From contig SUWG01000004.1 of assembly GCA_015061625.1 (NCBI GenBank), positions 1 to 64,000 on the forward strand: 64,000 nucleotides of DNA, written 5' to 3'. Below, in pieces: positions 41,407-51,009 of the stretch. Both the position numbers and the translations under genes were made by a program. Within the stretch, counting starts at the first letter, position 1; every line of letters begins with the position of its first letter. The notes beneath the pieces are model-generated. The model searched no databases and was not told where the DNA came from. It saw only the letters and a program-made list of their open reading frames with translations. The DNA is from Lentisphaerota bacterium (lineage in GTDB: Bacteria > Verrucomicrobiota > Lentisphaeria > Victivallales > Victivallaceae).

Positions 41407-43905
41407 TTATTGCCGTAATTCGGCAATGACCAATCCATTTTCCGGACAAGTCAATGTAATTTTCCCATCAACAACGGAAACCGTACCGGTATCCGGCAAA
41501 CGATTGCCGGAAGCATCATACACAAAAAGTTCAGCGGTTCCGGAATCCACCCCGCACCAGGTAAAAGTACCGGAGTGATCCACAATAATTCTTTCTCTGG
41601 CACAAATTACCCCCTGCCCTAATTCAGTAATGGTCAGCGGATAAAATTTACAGACAAAATTATCCGCACCGGATAAATGCAAGGCGGTTGGAGTAAACGG
41701 AGAATAAACACAACCGTATTTCAATGCCACCCTGACTGCAGCCATGATACCAGCCCGGCTGTTGACATCACCGTAATTTCCCAATACCAAAGGAACATGG
41801 CTCAAGTGACCACTTGGCATATTGGCGTTACTGCTTGCTCCTTCCGTAAAACGCATTATCGGAGCCTGATTCATGTCTGCGGTAACCGCGGCCCCGTTGC
41901 CCAGCAATCCCCTGCCTGTAGCACTCAATCGATGGATCAAAGCATTTTGGAATGGCAATGTCAAGACAGAATAATCTGCTTTCAGAGCGACAACTTTACC
42001 ATTTTCATCGATATCCGCAGAAAAACCATCCCATTGAGTATATTCATATCTGGAATAATCCCGTTTGGTCGCACAGGAGCCGAATTCATCATAATACACG
42101 CCATCAACTCCGGCAGAGAATACCGCATCAAGCAATTCAAAATTTCTATACCATGAATAATTCCCCGGCTGCGGCATACAATATGCGATTGCCCAGCCGC
42201 GTTTTTCCGCCCCTTTGAGAATTGCCGCATCATAACCGGCGTGATGATAAGGTTGCAAATCCCTGCCCCGTACAACAGAATCAAAAAGTCTGTAATTGGG
42301 AAATTCCGGCAGATATACGCAAAACATGGAAGCATGATGCAGAGAATATACTTTTATTCCGGGAACAGCCCCCTTGATTTCGCGCAATTTAGCTAATACT
42401 CCAGGCAAAGCAGCCGCATGACATTCAGCAAGTAGTTGTTCAGTATTTCCGGATGGATTTGCACAACGGGCAATCGCTTCCATTTTACCAAGTCCATGTA
42501 TCCACGGATCAACAGCCAGAGTGACCGGCCCCAATCCGCCAAAAATATTCCGCACTCTTTCCGCCCAAGTTTTTCCAGCCGATGCCGGAATCAACGGGGC
42601 CCAGAATATCGGGCGATCCATCCCGAAACGCCCGATGCCCCAACGACGGCGTACCCCATTGATAAACTCCCAGTAACCATTATCGGTTACCGGAGTCACT
42701 GTATAAAACAGTTTGCGGGATGATCCGGGAGCCAATGCGAAACACCCCGTATACAATTCAGCCATGCCATAAGCGGAATTCCCCCCGCAAATCAGACGGG
42801 ATATATCATCTTCAAGCATAATGCCGAAGCCCCGGCTGCTATTTTGCAGCGACTCCATAAAAATCGTGGAATTGCCATCCAGAGTCAACAACTCAAAAAC
42901 ATCAGGGGTACCGCGTAACCAAACTCTGGCTTTAGCGTTATTCAAACCGATCCGGTGCCTGAAGGGCACTGCGGCAATTTCAGATGAGGTGTTGCTCCAA
43001 ATTTCCTCCCAATATAACATTCCGTCACGCAAGGTCAAATTCCGTTTCAGTTTGATTGCACCCCAACTTTTTTCAATACTGAATCCATTGTCAATAGTGG
43101 TGACCACGGCTGAAGTATTTCCGGAATCATTGGCTGTCATCGTCGATACCGTTGCCGGATCCATTCCGAAGGCACTTTCCACCACCAGAACTTCACCATT
43201 ACCGCCATCGAAAGCAAATCCACCATTCTTGAATACAGACAACTGCATATTGCCATCTTGTCGCACAAGCGAACTTTGTGCGCATTGCAAAAGAGGAGTT
43301 TCCTTTTCTTCAAGCAAAGCCCTTTCGATATATCCGACTGAAGCATCTGTTATGAAAAGCGTTATCGGAGTTCCAAAATAAAGACGGATGTTGGTAAATG
43401 TGATTGTATTAACATCCAGTTCTCTTATTACATCAGAAAGGTCCAAAATAAATTGCGCGCCCTTACCATCGGTGGTTTGCCGATCTGCCCGGTCAGCCGT
43501 TGGTGCAAATTGTAAATTGAACTCGGTGGAAGTTAAAAATACAGGCATAAATCTCCCCTTGAAACGGGGATCATTCAGTTCAAAACGATCTTCTCGAAAA
43601 AGCAAACGTTTTCTGCCTGCGACAGTTCGGCGGCCAAGATCATTACCATTGACGGATATTCTTGCTGCATAATTGCAACCGCCTTCGCCTGCTGAATAAG
43701 AGTACATACGGCACTTCAAAACCGGAATATATCCCGGTTTGGCCGGTAATCCCGGCAATCTGATCGTAGCAGATTCGCCCCGTTTTTCCACCCGGACATC
43801 TTCTATTTTTATTTCATCAGTCAACGGGATATCGTTGAAGTCCAACGCAAAAAGCGGCTGGAAATATAATGCGTATAAAAATATAATTGTCAAAAAATGC
43901 TTCAT
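41407..43905 (-). CDS. Secreted protein, putative TIM-barrel glycosidase of unknown family
   Basis: An 832-residue exported protein with a signal peptide ending near residue 21 (LYFQPLFA). Residues 25-210 look like a beta-sandwich. The middle (about 215-430) resembles the beta-supersandwich that precedes barrels in some glycosidases. The barrel region includes PVTLAVDPWIHGLG and GVDGVYYDEFG, whose aspartate and glutamate are placed like catalytic residues. The C-terminus is a small beta domain (FTWCGVDSGTAELFVYD). I cannot assign a GH family. The start is ATG 43905, just after the stop of the upstream gene. It ends the cluster and is followed by a terminator. Confidence 0.65.
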   Translation of the reverse strand: MKHFLTIIFLYALYFQPLFALDFNDIPLTDEIKIEDVRVEKRGESATIRLPGLPAKPGYIPVLKCRMYSYSAGEGGCNYAARISVNGNDLGRRTVAGRKRLLFREDRFELNDPRFKGRFMPVFLTSTEFNLQFAPTADRADRQTTDGKGAQFILDLSDVIRELDVNTITFTNIRLYFGTPITLFITDASVGYIERALLEEKETPLLQCAQSSLVRQDGNMQLSVFKNGGFAFDGGNGEVLVVESAFGMDPATVSTMTANDSGNTSAVVTTIDNGFSIEKSWGAIKLKRNLTLRDGMLYWEEIWSNTSSEIAAVPFRHRIGLNNAKARVWLRGTPDVFELLTLDGNSTIFMESLQNSSRGFGIMLEDDISRLICGGNSAYGMAELYTGCFALAPGSSRKLFYTVTPVTDNGYWEFINGVRRRWGIGRFGMDRPIFWAPLIPASAGKTWAERVRNIFGGLGPVTLAVDPWIHGLGKMEAIARCANPSGNTEQLLAECHAAALPGVLAKLREIKGAVPGIKVYSLHHASMFCVYLPEFPNYRLFDSVVRGRDLQPYHHAGYDAAILKGAEKRGWAIAYCMPQPGNYSWYRNFELLDAVFSAGVDGVYYDEFGSCATKRDYSRYEYTQWDGFSADIDENGKVVALKADYSVLTLPFQNALIHRLSATGRGLLGNGAAVTADMNQAPIMRFTEGASSNANMPSGHLSHVPLVLGNYGDVNSRAGIMAAVRVALKYGCVYSPFTPTALHLSGADNFVCKFYPLTITELGQGVICARERIIVDHSGTFTWCGVDSGTAELFVYDASGNRLPDTGTVSVVDGKITLTCPENGLVIAELRQ

Positions 43906-43908
43906 CAA

Positions 43909-46900
43909 TTATTCACCTTTTATTATCAGCAAACGGAAATCACGGCGAGGCAGAGTTAATTTCACTTTGCCATCAGCAACACCCAAGGCAACTCCGCTTT
44001 CAGCATCAGTCACCGAATAAGCCGGGTAACCGAGAGCAGAAAGGTCTATCTCATATTCGCCGCCATTTTCATTATTTCCGAAGTCACACACTGCGATCAT
44101 GGTTTCATGCCGATCCTGACGGATATAAGAACTGATCCGGATATTTTCCGCCGCACAACGTACCGGATTATCGACATTCCATGACGGATAAACAGTCACC
44201 TGCGGCGAACCATATCCGAATTGATAAACACGTTGCCACGTTTCTGTAAAAATCGAATCATAATTGGTCTGCCACAAGCACATCGGCAAATCGATCGCCA
44301 ACATACGGCAGAGGAATGTCCGGCCGATCCAGCGTTGATTGTTTCCGGTAACCAAGTTCAAAATTTGCGGGATACATCCGGCCTGGGTGCCGATGGTCTC
44401 GGCCAGCAAATAACCTTCACTGAAACGATCATGGAATTCCGTAGGACCATATTCGGATTCACAATCCAACTGAACCGTTCCGAAGCTCAAAAAAGGAATT
44501 ATTGCGCCATTGGTCATGTGCAGATCCAGCAACGGTCTGCCATCCATAAACACTTTATTTTCCAAATAAAGCATCGTAGCGGTACGTTTGATCAACTGAC
44601 GGAAACTGAAAATATCAAAGTACGGCTGGATTCTGCCATTGGGCAATTCATACGCCGGACCGCGGGTCGGGTCATAAGTGGCTCTCAAACGGACATTGTC
44701 ATAATAGAGTCCATCCATGCCGCTGCGAACCATCAAACGCATATAAAACAACAGCATATCCTGATGACTGGCAGTGGATTCCATATTGTATTCATCGTAA
44801 TCGATTTGAGTACGGTATTCGGAATAAAACCATTCATTCTGAAACACCTGATACTCGATCCAGCGGCTGTCTGCCGCCCGCGGATTGATATACGGGTAGA
44901 AGTAATCACTGTAACGCCCCATTATCCGGCTGCGATTCATATCTCTTTGCAAACGCTGGTACCTTGCCGGAGGAATAGAACCCCGGTGACGGACTAAATA
45001 CTCATCAATCATTTGCGGGGTGACCGCTTTTCTACTGCCGGGAGCAAGCCGTTCAATGAAAGAGTAATCCCGATCTACCGGCCACGGGTCGCACGCTCCG
45101 GCATTCCCCCAACAGGTACTGCCGCCGACCATGGAAAATGCGATAGCATGAGGTGCCGGTTTGCCGCGATCATACAATGCCTGCCAATTTTGAGGTAACG
45201 GTTTTACCGGTGTCGGTTGAAAACCTAAAACAATCTCAAACGGCTTATCCCATTTTACCGGCATATTCACCAGATTTATCCGCAAAACGACCACATTTTC
45301 CCGGCGTATGATTTCCAGAGCTGGTTTTGCATGATCGAGGCTCCAGTTGCGATCATTCGGAGCGAACCAGCACACTCCGCGATAAATTTCCCCGATCCAG
45401 ACATACGGCCAGAAGTTGCCGGAAACGTGAGGGTGTTTTTTGCCCATCATGCTGTTCCACAACACCCCCTGATCAGTTGGCAGAAAATCGGTCGGATGAT
45501 ATCGGGGAACATCGTTTACACAATGGTAAAGTTTTGCATATTCGCCCTTTATGGGTATTTCAATATACATACTTCTGGCATCAAATATCCCTTGCGGAAT
45601 AAATTGCAAGGTGGTTTTACACATTCCGTCATAATCATACTCATTAACAACGGTCAACTTCAGACCATTCCCGGCAAGTACCGTTTCTGACACCACCCGG
45701 TCGGGAGAAGTTTCTGTAAAGCGGAATTGCTGTTGAGTAAAGAAGTTATCGCTGCCATTCAAGGTCAACGTTATCGGTGCGGCAAGAATATTTTCCCCTT
45801 TGGCGTAAATAGCGCTCCAGAAACCGTTGGCACTGCGGTAACCGGTTTGCAATGCATGGATTTCCAGCGTTTCACTATCAACTCTCAACGGAATAAATGG
45901 CGGTACGATCACCCGTTCGATACCGATCCCAAGATTTTCCCACTCAAAGCGACGATCGATAAAAGTTTTTGTAACCCTCTCTTTGCGACCGTCTTTCCAA
46001 TAGATATCTGCTTTTATCCGGTAATCACCTTCCGGCAAACGGCCTTGATTCCATTGCGCAGAAAAACCGAAACGGGTACGGGTTCCGGATAATAAATTGC
46101 AAACAACCTCCCCCCGACTGTTTTCCACCGAAAAATCCACCCGGTCTATTTGAGAGGAAGCCCGGAGATCCGGCGATCCGTAGCGGGCTTTAACAATTCC
46201 CAGATAAGGGTAATAACCGATTTCCAAAGTGGCATTGTTCTGCTGTTGACTTCTGGAAATCCAGCGTTGTGCCGGAACCGGCCGCCAATAAAACTTGCGG
46301 GCAAATAATTCTTTGCCAGCTGTCAGATCAGTAAAAATTGCATCGAATTCATATTCAAAAGGGGCCAACTCTGTGTACTGCAATACAAACTCTTCACTCT
46401 GTCCGGGTTGAATAATTTTTTCTTCTGCCATTATCCGGGGAGCGGCGGTAGATTTTACAGTCACCATACTGCGGACTTTCCGCGGTGAGGATGTTGGATT
46501 GAACACCCGGAAACGGATGCTGTATTTACCTTTGTCATATTCATCCCCCAAGCCGCAAAATGAAACCACCGGCACATCATTATCCGGGGTGATGATCCCC
46601 ATGTTGGCCACATCGCAAAATATAAGAGTTTTGCTCCAGGAACAACCATCTGCCGGATTGCGAAACGAACGCACCATTTGTACTTTCCATGGTTTTCCCG
46701 GAGTAATGGTCGCATTTTCCAACTCACTCAAAGGAATTTTCACTTCGATTTCCCAATAGCCGTTGCGGTAAGACGATGCACTTTGTATTCTCGGAGAAAA
46801 CGTTTTGCTTTTATGAATGACTGCACCGGACATCACCTCATATTTGCCGGTGAATTTGGCATTGCGCCCATTGAGCAAAATCTGATAAGTATATTTGCCC

Positions 46901-47253
46901 TCCGGTGGATAAAGATGTATTTCTACAGCATCATCGGTTGCAACCATGGTGCCGTCACGGCGAACGCGTGACATCAGACGCTGGCCTTCCGGCGGCAATT
47001 CACTGCGACAGGCAAAATAAAAGTTTTCCCGGTCGTATCCGATGAAAAAAGTTGCCCGGCGATGAGCAAGGAATGGAGTATTGTATGAGAGGCATCCGAA
47101 TTGTTCTCCGGCGAGTTGCCACTCGGCACTTTCGATTTTACCATCTATTGTCGGAGCATTCATCTGCGGCAAACGCAAACGGGGAATAGTTTCATTGGCA
47201 ACGGCAAAGCCCGCCGCTGCATTTACCAGCAGCAACAAAAACAATTTTTTCAT
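43909..47253 (-). CDS. Secreted CBM9-domain protein with putative glycoside hydrolase domain
   Basis: An 1114-residue exported protein with a signal peptide ending after ANE (about residue 20). Residues 30-230 match a CBM9-like carbohydrate-binding sandwich: NAPTIDGKIESAEWQ, FFIGYDRENFYFACRSE, DDAVEIHLYPP and YWEIEVKIPLSELE. A region with WFAPNDRNWSLDHAKPALEI lies near 640-660. A barrel-like part with SGMDGLYYDNVRLRATYDP follows near 845-865. The C-terminal beta domain ends LTLPRRDFRLLIIKGE. A DUF6067/GH-like assignment is likely but from memory. It shares the YYDE/YYDN barrel element with the 832-residue neighbour, suggesting related enzymes. Confidence 0.68.
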   Translation of the reverse strand: MKKLFLLLLVNAAAGFAVANETIPRLRLPQMNAPTIDGKIESAEWQLAGEQFGCLSYNTPFLAHRRATFFIGYDRENFYFACRSELPPEGQRLMSRVRRDGTMVATDDAVEIHLYPPEGKYTYQILLNGRNAKFTGKYEVMSGAVIHKSKTFSPRIQSASSYRNGYWEIEVKIPLSELENATITPGKPWKVQMVRSFRNPADGCSWSKTLIFCDVANMGIITPDNDVPVVSFCGLGDEYDKGKYSIRFRVFNPTSSPRKVRSMVTVKSTAAPRIMAEEKIIQPGQSEEFVLQYTELAPFEYEFDAIFTDLTAGKELFARKFYWRPVPAQRWISRSQQQNNATLEIGYYPYLGIVKARYGSPDLRASSQIDRVDFSVENSRGEVVCNLLSGTRTRFGFSAQWNQGRLPEGDYRIKADIYWKDGRKERVTKTFIDRRFEWENLGIGIERVIVPPFIPLRVDSETLEIHALQTGYRSANGFWSAIYAKGENILAAPITLTLNGSDNFFTQQQFRFTETSPDRVVSETVLAGNGLKLTVVNEYDYDGMCKTTLQFIPQGIFDARSMYIEIPIKGEYAKLYHCVNDVPRYHPTDFLPTDQGVLWNSMMGKKHPHVSGNFWPYVWIGEIYRGVCWFAPNDRNWSLDHAKPALEIIRRENVVVLRINLVNMPVKWDKPFEIVLGFQPTPVKPLPQNWQALYDRGKPAPHAIAFSMVGGSTCWGNAGACDPWPVDRDYSFIERLAPGSRKAVTPQMIDEYLVRHRGSIPPARYQRLQRDMNRSRIMGRYSDYFYPYINPRAADSRWIEYQVFQNEWFYSEYRTQIDYDEYNMESTASHQDMLLFYMRLMVRSGMDGLYYDNVRLRATYDPTRGPAYELPNGRIQPYFDIFSFRQLIKRTATMLYLENKVFMDGRPLLDLHMTNGAIIPFLSFGTVQLDCESEYGPTEFHDRFSEGYLLAETIGTQAGCIPQILNLVTGNNQRWIGRTFLCRMLAIDLPMCLWQTNYDSIFTETWQRVYQFGYGSPQVTVYPSWNVDNPVRCAAENIRISSYIRQDRHETMIAVCDFGNNENGGEYEIDLSALGYPAYSVTDAESGVALGVADGKVKLTLPRRDFRLLIIKGE

Positions 47254-47274
47254 TTACAGAGAACCCTGGATAAA

Positions 47275-48051
47275 TTATTGTGCAGCAGTAGGTTGTGCTT
47301 GAGATTGATTTTTACCGGCTTCCCAGATTTGATTCAACTCTTCATCGGAAAGTTTTTTGCCATAGATCCGGAAATCATCAACGAGAAAGTTCCATCCGGC
47401 ATTGACCCCAATCGCAAAACGGGAGCAGTGAGCAAATTCCTCATTGCTCAACGGCACTTGCAACTTGAATGCCTTATAAGGTGCGCCATCATAACTCAAG
47501 AAAAGTTGTTCACCTGCCCACGCAACAGAGACCATGTGCCAGTTGCGGCAAATTCTGGACAATGCCGGAGGAGTGATCGTATAACGGACATTGCGCCGTT
47601 TCTGACTGTGAAATATGGTGAATTCCAAAGGACGGCGGCAAGGACAGACATCGGCAGGAGTACTGGCAATCGCCAATGCGATATGCCCGTTATTGTTACC
47701 AAGTCCCCAAAGACTGACTCTGGAACCACTGTTTCCATGCCAATTATCAGCTTTGAACCACAAAACGATAGTGCCGGGATTGTCAAAATCCAGATTATCC
47801 TTGCAATCATAAAGAGCGCAACCGGCATCCTTGCCGATCCTCAACCCCTGCCCGGCAAGTCCAGGTTCATAAATGATCCGGCCCCTGAATTCAGAATGAG
47901 TCGCTCTGCCATTGGCAAGATCAGCTTCTGTGGTATTATCAAAACTGACACTCAAGGTCAAATCATCTGCGGCTACCGGAGCAGCTGCCGGAGTTTCAGC
48001 AGTCAACACTGCACAACTTAAAACCATCGGAATGATAAAAAACTTTTTCAT
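47275..48051 (-). CDS. Secreted LamG/concanavalin-like protein
   Basis: A 258-residue exported protein with a signal peptide (MKKFFIIPMVLSCAVLTAE). A single LamG-type jelly-roll follows, with typical elements LTLSVSFDNTTEADLANGR, GTIVLWFKADNW, WHMVSVAWAGEQLFLSYDG and FLVDDFRIYGKKLSDEEL. Such domains bind glycans or act as adhesion modules. With no catalytic part, it may hold a substrate at the cell surface. It lies between the pseudopilin and the CBM9 protein on the same strand, with gaps of 13 and 21 bases. Confidence 0.78.
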   Translation of the reverse strand: MKKFFIIPMVLSCAVLTAETPAAAPVAADDLTLSVSFDNTTEADLANGRATHSEFRGRIIYEPGLAGQGLRIGKDAGCALYDCKDNLDFDNPGTIVLWFKADNWHGNSGSRVSLWGLGNNNGHIALAIASTPADVCPCRRPLEFTIFHSQKRRNVRYTITPPALSRICRNWHMVSVAWAGEQLFLSYDGAPYKAFKLQVPLSNEEFAHCSRFAIGVNAGWNFLVDDFRIYGKKLSDEELNQIWEAGKNQSQAQPTAAQ

Positions 48052-48064
48052 AACCTAAACACCC

Positions 48065-48826
48065 TTATTTTATACCTGCATTAAAGAAATTTGTGTATTC
48101 AGTGGTCGCCGGAGGCGTAACCAAAACTTTCAACTCATTCCGGCTGCGGGTCTCAACATGACCGTCAAGTTTCAAAAAATTAGCATTGTCATTATGGCGC
48201 GGATCAATCGCAGCACCGGCAGTATCAGGAGCGATCTTGGGTCCGAAATAGCAACTGCTGCTCTGACCATTGTTAGTAGGATACAGCGAACTATCAGTTC
48301 CTACGCATTCTCCGATATACGCAACGGTGGCAACTCTGGAAACCTGACTGAGTTTTCTGCTTGCTTCAAATGCGTAAGTCTGGGTGGAAGCACCATACAT
48401 CCCATTTACACCATAAGAAATAAAACTGAAAAAATTACTGACATTAGTCTGGGTTTGCGGATCATAATTGGAAACTTTTCCATAATGAGTTCCGTAAGAC
48501 AATGAACTCGGACATGAAAATATATATGGAGAATTACTGAATTTTGCCAAAACCGGACTCCAGCGGTAACTGCTGGAAGTAAAAGCCCCATCCTGACAGA
48601 AACCGGGAACATAATCTTCGTAACTGGATGAATACATTGCTACATTATTGCCCAACTGTTTGAGATTGTTGATACAGCTGGCAGCACGGCCACGCTCTCT
48701 GGCAGAGTTGAGTGCCGGCAAAAGAATTGCCGCAAGGATGGCGATAATAGCAATGACAACGAGCAGTTCAATTAAAGTAAAACGCATCCGTTTTACTTCA
48801 CCATGGTGAAGGCTTTGAGTAATCAT
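48065..48826 (-). CDS. Type II secretion-like pseudopilin (H-X9-DG type)
   Basis: A 253-residue protein. The prepilin peptidase site and hydrophobic helix are [20 protein letters not shown], preceded by a 15-residue leader ending in RMR. The helix is followed by [20 protein letters not shown]. The C-terminal [18 protein letters not shown] is the H-X9-DG motif of this class. Such proteins are very numerous in Lentisphaerota and Planctomycetota. The start is ATG 48826, with GGAG upstream; an internal ATG at 48784 would shorten the leader to one residue. It is placed inside the glycan gene cluster. Confidence 0.88.
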   Translation of the reverse strand: MITQSLHHGEVKRMRFTLIELLVVIAIIAILAAILLPALNSARERGRAASCINNLKQLGNNVAMYSSSYEDYVPGFCQDGAFTSSSYRWSPVLAKFSNSPYIFSCPSSLSYGTHYGKVSNYDPQTQTNVSNFFSFISYGVNGMYGASTQTYAFEASRKLSQVSRVATVAYIGECVGTDSSLYPTNNGQSSSCYFGPKIAPDTAGAAIDPRHNDNANFLKLDGHVETRSRNELKVLVTPPATTEYTNFFNAGIK

Positions 48827-48859
48827 TTTTCCGTTCTCCTTTTTTGTTATGGGTAATGA

Positions 48860-49732
48860 TTATCTTATAACACCGATTTCTTTCAACCAAACGATCAATT
48901 CTCCACTCCATGGATGGGGATTATTGGGATCCCCTAAACCGATTCCATGCCGTCCCTGATGATAAATATGCAAAGAAAACGGCACGAAATTATCCTCTAA
49001 TGCATTGGCAAAATCCAACGCATTGCGCACCGGCACCGTGGCATCTTCTATAGTATGCCACAGAAAACATGGCGGTGTGTCATCGGTAACCAACGCATAG
49101 GCGGCAACATCTTCGATCGTTGCTGCATTATCGCCGATCAAATTCTGCCGGGAACCGGCGCAGGCACCATAACGGGTATCCATTGAGGTTTGAGCATAAC
49201 AGAGGATCGCAAAATCCGGACGGCTGCTGTAACGCTCAACCACATCGGCAGCATCCCTTTTGCCAGAATCATTTTTTACCGCAGTCATGGCTGCTAAATG
49301 TCCTCCGGCAGAAGACCCCATGATGCCGACCAATTCGGGGTTGATATTCCATTTTGCTGCATTAGCCCGAACCATGCGTATTGCCCGGTGAGCATCCAAA
49401 TTCGGAGCCGGATAACGGTAAGAGCCGTTGCGTGACGAACCGGTACGGTAACGTAAAACAAAACCGGCAATACCGTATTTGTTGAGAAATTTTGCGTAAT
49501 TAACTCCTTCATGGGCATAAGCCAAACCGGAATACGCCCCACCGGGGCAGATAATCACTGCCGGTGTCGGTCTGCCGGAAGGATTTTCCGGCAAAAACAC
49601 TTCAATCGTCGGGATGTCACACTGTCGCTGACCTTTAGCTAAAGGTGCATCGCCCTCCCAGAGCCGCACAATGTCTCCGGCACCAGAAATGCACGTGCAA
49701 AACAGCGCGACAAGCAACCATAACTTTTTCAT
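48860..49732 (-). CDS. Secreted alpha/beta hydrolase, acetylxylan-esterase-like
   Basis: A 290-residue exported hydrolase with a signal peptide (MKKLWLLVALFCTCISGAG). The oxyanion-hole strand is AVIICPGGAYSGLAYAHEG, the nucleophile elbow is IMGSSAGGHLAAM, and the late acid and histidine are in EDATVPVRNALDF and HQGRHGIGL. It fits carbohydrate esterases that remove acetyl or similar groups from polysaccharides. The start is ATG 49732, which overlaps the stop of the upstream GH99-like gene (ATGA). A longer frame from 49825 would run through that gene. Confidence 0.82.
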   Translation of the reverse strand: MKKLWLLVALFCTCISGAGDIVRLWEGDAPLAKGQRQCDIPTIEVFLPENPSGRPTPAVIICPGGAYSGLAYAHEGVNYAKFLNKYGIAGFVLRYRTGSSRNGSYRYPAPNLDAHRAIRMVRANAAKWNINPELVGIMGSSAGGHLAAMTAVKNDSGKRDAADVVERYSSRPDFAILCYAQTSMDTRYGACAGSRQNLIGDNAATIEDVAAYALVTDDTPPCFLWHTIEDATVPVRNALDFANALEDNFVPFSLHIYHQGRHGIGLGDPNNPHPWSGELIVWLKEIGVIR

Positions 49733-50838
49733 TTCTTTCCGCTCTCCTCTTTGAACTTTTTTACTTCTTCCAAAAGAGACATTCCCAAACAGGTATCCGG
49801 TTCCAGATAACTGCCCTCGCTCCACTCATTCCAGGCATTTATAAAAATCGCCGGAGGATCATACGCAGCAAGTTTTCGGAAAAGATCGGCAAATGCAACC
49901 GGATCACTTTCCATGACCGGCAGCCATGGATAACCGATAACCTCATAAACATCACTCTGGGTCGTCCGGGGGCTGGAATCCCATCCGGCTGTCACCACCG
50001 GAAAATACTGCGCCGGCAAAGTGGTAAAAGCTTTGTGCGCCAATTCAAGGTAGGCAGCATTGGATTCCTTGAATGTCACTTGTAAATTATTTTCCCAAAT
50101 CGGATGACTGAACATACAATTATAACTGGTATAACTGTCAAAGCCCACTTTCTTCACCCAATCAGCATAAGGACAGGGCGAAGATGGTTGATTGTCCAGA
50201 TTATCATACCAGACGGCATTGATATGAATTCCGGGCAATCCGGCTTTTTTGACTTTTTCACGCAACTCATTCAAAACCTCTGAAGCAGCATCAACACCGC
50301 CCATTTGTTTAATAAAACGGTTGGTGGCATAAATCGAAAAGTAAGGTACTCCGTTGATCTGCCAATAATTCGGCCGGATGAAATATTTTTCGATCAACAT
50401 ATCCCAGATGCCGGAAATCGTCTCTCTGGTATCCGCCCATTTGTAAAGCATTTTCGGATGAAAGATATCCCGGTTTACCGGCATACGGTCATACCAGTCG
50501 TGATTGGCCCACATCAAAGCAAACTTGAAATCTTTGCTGTTGGGCGCATTCAGAAAACCTTCATCCAAAGCCCGCTGCAAATAAGGCCCATCATACCAAT
50601 ACCAGTCAAAAACGAAAGCATCAATGCCATAGCTTCTGGCAATATCAATTTTTTTCGCCATCACAGACGGATCAGCTTCATCTTCATACCCCCAAAGCGG
50701 AACCCGCGGCTGGCGATGTCCATCAAAGCGCGGATGGGCAACTTTCATCAATTCCCATTCAGTCCATCCCTTGCCATGAAACGCTTCATTACGGGCATCG
50801 GCATGATAATCCGGGAAATAATATGCGGCGATATCCAT
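49729..50838 (-). CDS. GH99-like / WbsX-type glycan-active protein
   Basis: A 369-residue protein without a signal peptide. It has the N-terminal YYFPDYHADARNEAFHGKGW, TEWELMKVAHPRFDGH, DAFVFDWYWYDGPYLQRAL and the C-terminal INAWNEWSEGSYLEPD. These are hallmarks of the WbsX/GH99-like TIM-barrel family, found in mannan-active enzymes and in polysaccharide loci. Being cytoplasmic by sequence, it may act on imported oligosaccharides. It is the first gene of the minus-strand cluster, divergent from the AraC regulator, with GGAG and GAGGTG before the ATG. Confidence 0.8.
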   Translation of the reverse strand: MDIAAYYFPDYHADARNEAFHGKGWTEWELMKVAHPRFDGHRQPRVPLWGYEDEADPSVMAKKIDIARSYGIDAFVFDWYWYDGPYLQRALDEGFLNAPNSKDFKFALMWANHDWYDRMPVNRDIFHPKMLYKWADTRETISGIWDMLIEKYFIRPNYWQINGVPYFSIYATNRFIKQMGGVDAASEVLNELREKVKKAGLPGIHINAVWYDNLDNQPSSPCPYADWVKKVGFDSYTSYNCMFSHPIWENNLQVTFKESNAAYLELAHKAFTTLPAQYFPVVTAGWDSSPRTTQSDVYEVIGYPWLPVMESDPVAFADLFRKLAAYDPPAIFINAWNEWSEGSYLEPDTCLGMSLLEEVKKFKEESGKK

Positions 50839-50910
50839 TTCACCTCAAACTCCTTTCTTAATTGTACAGGAATAATTATACTTCAAAAACGCCTCCAAAA
50901 CCTTAACCAA

Positions 50911-50947
50911 ATTGCAAAATTATAGCACAATATTGCAAAAATATGTT
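50911..50947 (-). promoter_or_regulatory. Probable activator-dependent promoter with direct repeats of the glycan cluster
   Basis: ATTGCAAAA occurs at 50911-50919 and again at 50932-50940, a direct repeat of 21-bp period. A third TTGCAA lies at 50989-50994. The minus-strand -10 is a perfect TATAAT (complement of 50919-50924), but the -35 position is poor (AACATA). A good -10, a weak -35 and repeats one double-turn apart fit control by the adjacent AraC-type protein. The remaining gap to 51009 is A/T-rich, with no other recognised element. Confidence 0.5.
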
Positions 50948-51009
50948 TTTTTACAAAAAATAGCATTATAAAAGTTGTAATTCATCATTTGCAATGCTAA
51001 TGTATCTGC

